NCBI GenBank assembly: GCA_009760855.2
Contig: WPIO01000094.1
Coordinates: 1,537,057-1,601,056, forward strand
Source of the DNA: Cristatella mucedo
Taxonomy: Eukaryota; Bryozoa; Phylactolaemata; Cristatellidae
Direction: 5' to 3'
DNA: 64,000 nucleotides
This document shows, piece after piece, positions 59,385 to 64,000 of the stretch (its first letter is position 1; each line of letters starts with the position of its first letter). The translations under genes and the position numbers were made by a program. The notes beneath the pieces were generated by a model. That model did no database searches. It saw nothing but the letters and a program-made list of their open reading frames with translations, and had not been told where the DNA came from.

Positions 59385-59800
59385 ACCGATACCTCGCACA
59401 AAACTCAAATCCACTGTAGACCGTGCATTTAGTACGTATGCCCCTAAATCCGGAACTTACTTTCAACTTGAATCACAACATCCTTGACTTGACCATATTT
59501 GAAAAAAACTTGAAGAACGCCTATTTACGTCAGCATTTAGTGAATCTCTGTGATTCATCCTTTATGTGCTTATGTGTGCTGACACTGTGCCTGCTGCCTC
59601 TAGCTGCACTTGCAAGCTGACTCTGTGCATGTCTCAGTTAACCATTTTGTCTTGTTGTTTATCAAGCATGATACCACTCACCATTCAATCACATTTCCCC
59701 TGGCAGCAAAACTAAAGTGCATAGAAAGAGCTTGAGTTCTCTCAGCTGGCTTTATCTAGTGTATTAGTCTGACTGTTATTGATATTATTAGCGTCTTCTG
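59385..59800 (+). mobile_element. LINE 3' fragment in the 5' flank of copy 6
   Basis: Duplicate of 45597-46012 and 52490-52900. Confidence 0.6.
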
Positions 59801-60801
59801 TACAGCCTGATCATTGATTAGTAACACTCTGTTTCATGCGAGCAGACATTTAGAAGGCGAATTTATGGTGTCCGTCTAACAACTCGAGGAAGCCGATTAT
59901 CAGCTTGAACTCAAGTCAGGGTGAAGGCGGCCCTGCAGTCGCTGCCCCTTCGAATTTGAATTGAACCATAGTAACTGTGGCCGGTAGACGAGTCACAACC
60001 TGCTGAGGTGCGGCAGATAAGCTACTACGGCGACAAGTGCTATATTTTGAATTTAACTCACAAGTCGTATGCTTGATTGGCGAGCACTCGATAGCATAAA
60101 CGCATGGTGCAGTAAGGTCCCTACGGACCTGCAAAAGAAGGCCAGCCAGTAGGTATCGTTTAATGGCGACATCGCACCCTACGCTAATCAGGTCTAGTTT
60201 TAAGAAGCATATCCGACGACGGTTCATAAGCAGCCACAGTGAACATAGCAGAGTAACGTCCGAAGGTATTACTGAAGAGTTAGGCATAAGGACACACCAA
60301 TCTTGGGGTCCTGGTGATTTCGTTCGTAGTGACTATCTAATGACAACTTGATGCCTTTCAGCAGCAAATTAATACACGTCTTCATGTAAACCAATTAGAC
60401 TTCAACAATATAATACCTTTTCTTTATCGAACGTGTTCGGCTTATCATGGTAGACGTGACAGTATAAGATAGATTACGATTACTCAAGGCGGCTAGTGTA
60501 TTTATGATGATCCAGAGCAGGCTGAACACTGTCCCTGGCTAAAGCAACTTCTCCAGTTTCCTTTCGTCTCTCGAATGAGTGCTTTTGTAATTGCTGTTTC
60601 TGATTTATAGCTATATTCGGACGAAGCACGAGTGCCTTCTTTGAATACCAAACCGCTTTGTTGATATACTGGTAATAAGGATCGGTGAAGCTCTCGGTTA
60701 CAAGCAGTCCTCATACCGAGAATCCTTGGTGCAGATTCTCACTGACAGACCATGCTAGCTACTCAGTGGAAATGGATTTCTTGTGAAACGCTCTTATGTA
60801 T

Positions 60802-60808
60802 TATAAGG
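60802..60808 (+). promoter_or_regulatory. TATA-box candidate, copy 6
   Basis: TATAAGG in the same context as copies 4 and 5, 237 bases before the ATG. Confidence 0.45.
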
Positions 60809-61038
60809 GGCTGCCAAATAGTAGAAGACAACAACGAGCCTTACAAGACATTTTTTACTTTGATAGGTACATTTTATACTTGATTTCCTGCAAGCTTCAC
60901 TGAGCCCTTGTCTTGAGACGATGAAGGCCTTTCTCTAAGGACAGTGTGCAGGGTTCGTCGGGATTATAACGCTATATTATAGCACACGTTCAAATGATCA
61001 TACTGACGTATGCGTTTTAGATCAGTTGTTGAATTAAG

Positions 61039-63360
61039 ATGAACTTAATGGTCGCTGCTGTCTTGTTCAGCTTGATCTGTGTCGCTGCCTCAGTGGTGAG
61101 TCGACCCATCTTTGGCCTCCTACCATTTTCATTTACTTTGCAATGCACCAGAGATGACGTGGGAATAGAGTCGTTCTGCTGAGTACTTTCACTTATTTCC
61201 CTTCATTAAATCCCTCGTTTAACTTTCAGGAGAGTCAGGATTCCTACGACACAGCCAGTGCTGACAAGTAAGGTGAGAAGTCGTGAAATTGAGGTGAGAG
61301 GCATTCGCTCCCTGCGACCTCTGATTAATTGACCTTTTAAATTTAAGCCTTAAATCGTATAATGTCCATATGGCGCCTGACGCTGGTGCTGCAATTCACT
61401 TCTATCAACCTCGTGGTATTCGTTCTTAGATACCCGGGTAGAAGGTTTCTCTCATGCTGTAGTAACACTGCTAGTATTGCTTCTTTTGCGATACTAAGCC
61501 TCCCCACTCAAGTTTTAACTACTTTACATCTTCTAGGTTCGTTTTACTATAATTAGAGACTTCGGAATGGTAAAAATAGACATTGCGATAGTGAGTGGTC
61601 CTCTTCTGCTACATGTTCCGAACGTAAAGTTAAGAAAAGCATCGTAAACTAACTCCCGAGTCGGGAGGAATATGAATTTGTCTCTCATTGCCCGACGGCA
61701 AATACTACACTCGAATTTCAAGAACGGCCCTACTGCTAACTTTAAGCGATGGCACTTTCCTTCTCAATCCCATGAGCCATAACCAGACAATTTCCTTCAC
61801 TGGCTGAGTATTTGTAATGTATAGTATTCAGAGATCTTAAATCAGTCTAGTGCATCTCAAGTTACAATATTGTCTATACGATTGGCAGGCTGCAGCACTG
61901 GCTTTTAACACCGGTCTACCCATTAATCGTGGCTCCTTTGGGGTGGGTGCCAACAAACAACATGCTTCTCAGCCTCTAGTCTTCGTCTTGCCGTCCCTCC
62001 CACTAAGTCGCGCACCCACTGTATTATAACTTGTTGCTGATCAAGTATACAAATCGAATGAACTAAAAGCATATAACGATATAGCCGGGCACAGTTGCAA
62101 CCTTCAGCGACCCAGCTTACTGCAAGTATCGGCTAGAGACCCTTGGCACCGAACAATTCATCCTTTTTTTTCTATTAAACTGTTGTTTTCAAGCTCCACA
62201 AATCTTGAATCATTTGGTGCATTCGTTGAGGCAGTGGTACGACAAGTTAACGACTTTGACTGACTGCATGCTTGCCATAGCAGGCTTGCTGAGTGAGACG
62301 CTCGTGATCTTTTGCATACTCCTTAATGTGAATGGCTGTAAACCATGGGTACTAATTATGTCACTGTGAGTTTTACATGCCCCTTGAAAGATATTGATGC
62401 TCTCTTTAGGCTATTTGAAACATTAACTATTGTAGGATTGATACACTTGCCATCTCATTTCAGGAGTGTACTCATAAAAAGGAGGCTTCTAGTTATCCTT
62501 TTACACTGTTTAGGATATTGGCATGGATTAACTTTTAAAGTAGAAATTTAAAATGTAATTCATTACAGGAACCAAGCAATGTCCGCCAATTTGTAACAGG
62601 TACTGTGTCAGTGGATTCGTCAGGGATCAGGATGGCTGCGAGATCTGCAAGTGCAAATGTCAGTACTTATGCCGGACACAGTTGCAACCTTCGGCGACCC
62701 TGCTTACTGCAAGTGTCAGCTAGAGACCCTTGGCACCGGATTGTTTCCCCTTTTTTTTTCCCATTAGACTGTTCTTTTCAAGCTCCACAAATCTTTGAAT
62801 CATTTGGTGCATTCGTTGAGGCAGTGGTACGACGAGTCAACGACTTTGACTGACTGTATGCTTGTTTTAGCACGCTTGCTGAGTGCGACGCTCGTGATCT
62901 CTTGCTCATTAACGTGAATGACTCCAAACCGCGGGTACTAATTGTGTTTCTGGGAGTTTTAATTTCGCCTTAAAAGATATTGATGCTCTCTTTGGGCTAT
63001 TTGAAACATTACCTATTGTAGGAGTGATGCACTTGCCATCGCATTTCAGGTGTGTACTCATAAAAAAGAGGCTTCTAGTGCTCCTTTCAGACTGTTTAAG
63101 ACATTAGCATGGGTTAAGTTTTAAAGTAGAAATTTCAACTTTAATTCATTACAGGAACCAAGCCATGTCCTCTACTTTGTCGCAGGTTTTGTATCGATGG
63201 ATTCGTCAAGGACCACGAGGGCTGCCAGATCTACCAGTGCAACGGTCAGTACTTACGTTAAGCACGTAGTGGTCGATTTTTCATAAAGCAAATCTATACT
63301 ACTGAACGACTTGAAAAACAACGTGATACACTATTCCGTGTTCTTATTTTTGTAGAATAA
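61039..63360 (+). pseudogene. Antistasin-like inhibitor copy 6, same defects plus a lost cysteine
   Basis: Exon 1 61039-61095; exon 2 61230-61272 with TAA at 61269-61271; no first-domain exon; exon 4a 62569-62658, intact; exon 4b 63155-63244; terminal exon 63356-63360 (TAA 63358-63360). In 4b the fifth cysteine codon is TAC (Tyr, 63232-63234) and one Pro is Leu (CPLLC). These are absent from copies 4 and 5, so this domain would not fold normally. The split codon before the stop is GAA (Glu), as in copy 3. Intron 2 lacks about 150 bases present in the sister copies. Confidence 0.8.
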
Positions 63361-63929
63361 GGTGTGAATCGGCAACTAACGTCCGCATGACCATGTTTCA
63401 CGTTGCATTTTTTGGGCAGCACACAAATTGCTTTTCAAACACTCTTCCCAGTTTATACGGTTAAAGTGGCTATTGTAAGCATTTAAATTCCTATGCAGCG
63501 TAATAATTTTTATTTACCAAAATTTTGCCTGGCATGAAGCTATGACGGAATTTTACGACCTACGACAATCATTTGAGATTAAATCGAAGCACGACAACGA
63601 AAAAGGGAACACCTCAGTAGCTCCCAGCTAGCAGTGAATTTGTCCGGTCTACAATAATTCTCGCTATTTCATCGTGAATCGTTAGTCGCATCGCAATACA
63701 CCGCCGACGCTGAAGCCTAACAATTCACTGCACACTGACAGTTTGCTGCACTGCCTGATTTGTGTTTCCGTTTAAAAGTTTAAAAACCCTCTAACCCAGC
63801 CAATCCCTACGGCAGTACGCTCCGTCCTCTTCGATTCCCTCTAAAGTGAATTCTTATGGTGCATCCTGAAACTGTGCTTGTGTCCCACCGAACAAATTAC
63901 CTTCTTAATTTCTCTTATGAACACTTTCA

Positions 63930-63935
63930 AATAAA
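63930..63935 (+). terminator. Poly(A) signal candidate, copy 6
   Basis: AATAAA in CTTTCAAATAAAGTC. One extra A and one extra C relative to sister copies fall in a stretch that looks error-rich. Confidence 0.35.
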
Positions 63936-64000
63936 GTCTAAGAGCTTTCAGGTTCGTGATACTGTGCCCTTTATAATTTCTACTTTTGAAATTTCTGTTT

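Larger units (their letters stand above)
57263..64000 (+). repeat. Tandem unit 3 (truncated by window end) containing gene copy 6
   Basis: Same organisation as units 1 and 2. It has a private deletion of about 150 bases in intron 2 (joint near 61589). From about 63200 it resembles copy 3 more than copies 4 and 5 at several positions. After about 63400 it accumulates many small insertions and deletions. Confidence 0.8.

Overview
The window looks like nuclear DNA of an invertebrate animal, not a microbe or virus. There are no long uninterrupted ORFs. Coding sequence sits in short GT-AG exons of 43 to 90 bases. The rest is decayed non-LTR (LINE) retrotransposon fragments, microsatellites and large recent duplications. 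The recognisable gene family is antistasin-like: small secreted serine-protease inhibitors known from leeches, other annelids, molluscs, cnidarians and sponges. A lophotrochozoan such as an annelid or leech is plausible, but the sequence alone does not settle it.

Layout. 0-7 kb: LINE 3' fragments in both orientations, mixed with a decayed dispersed repeat. 7.0-11.6 kb: antistasin-like gene copy 1, apparently intact (5 exons, 90 residues). 12.1-19.7 kb: LINE debris, including the longest LINE relic (minus strand, endonuclease plus reverse transcriptase) with a tRNA-related SINE inserted in it. 19.75-24.4 kb: gene copy 2, whose predicted protein is identical to copy 1. 24.8-33 kb: LINE tails, a recurring module and diverged satellite-like DNA, with an orphan pseudo-exon at 27.9 kb next to a long AT microsatellite. 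32.8-36.9 kb: a tandem duplication of the gene's 5' flank, leaving an orphan signal-peptide exon at 34.8 kb. 36.9-40.6 kb: copy 3, full exon set but a frameshifted signal exon. 43.5-64 kb: three tandem copies of a 6.88-6.89 kb unit (the third cut by the window end). Each holds gene copy 4, 5 or 6 with the same premature stop, the same loss of the third exon and the same tandem duplication of the second inhibitor-domain exon.

In all there are 7 signal-peptide exons, 3 first-domain exons and 10 second-domain exons. Intact copies encode a signal peptide, a Ser/Asp-rich linker and two six-cysteine domains of pattern C-x3-C-x3-C-x10-C-x2-C-x-C. Every domain exon is flanked by phase-1 introns, so it can be duplicated or lost without a frame change. 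The window therefore records birth, homogenisation, exon shuffling and death in a protease-inhibitor cluster.

Most remaining DNA is not featureless. A strongly diverged repeat with a GCAAT-rich core recurs about every 130-190 bases over several kilobases. The LINE 3' ends share a stem-loop followed by an (ATT)n tail, and the SINE carries the same tail. The last ~600 bases show dense small insertions and deletions relative to sister copies, suggesting the end of an unpolished contig. All alignments and identity statements are by eye.
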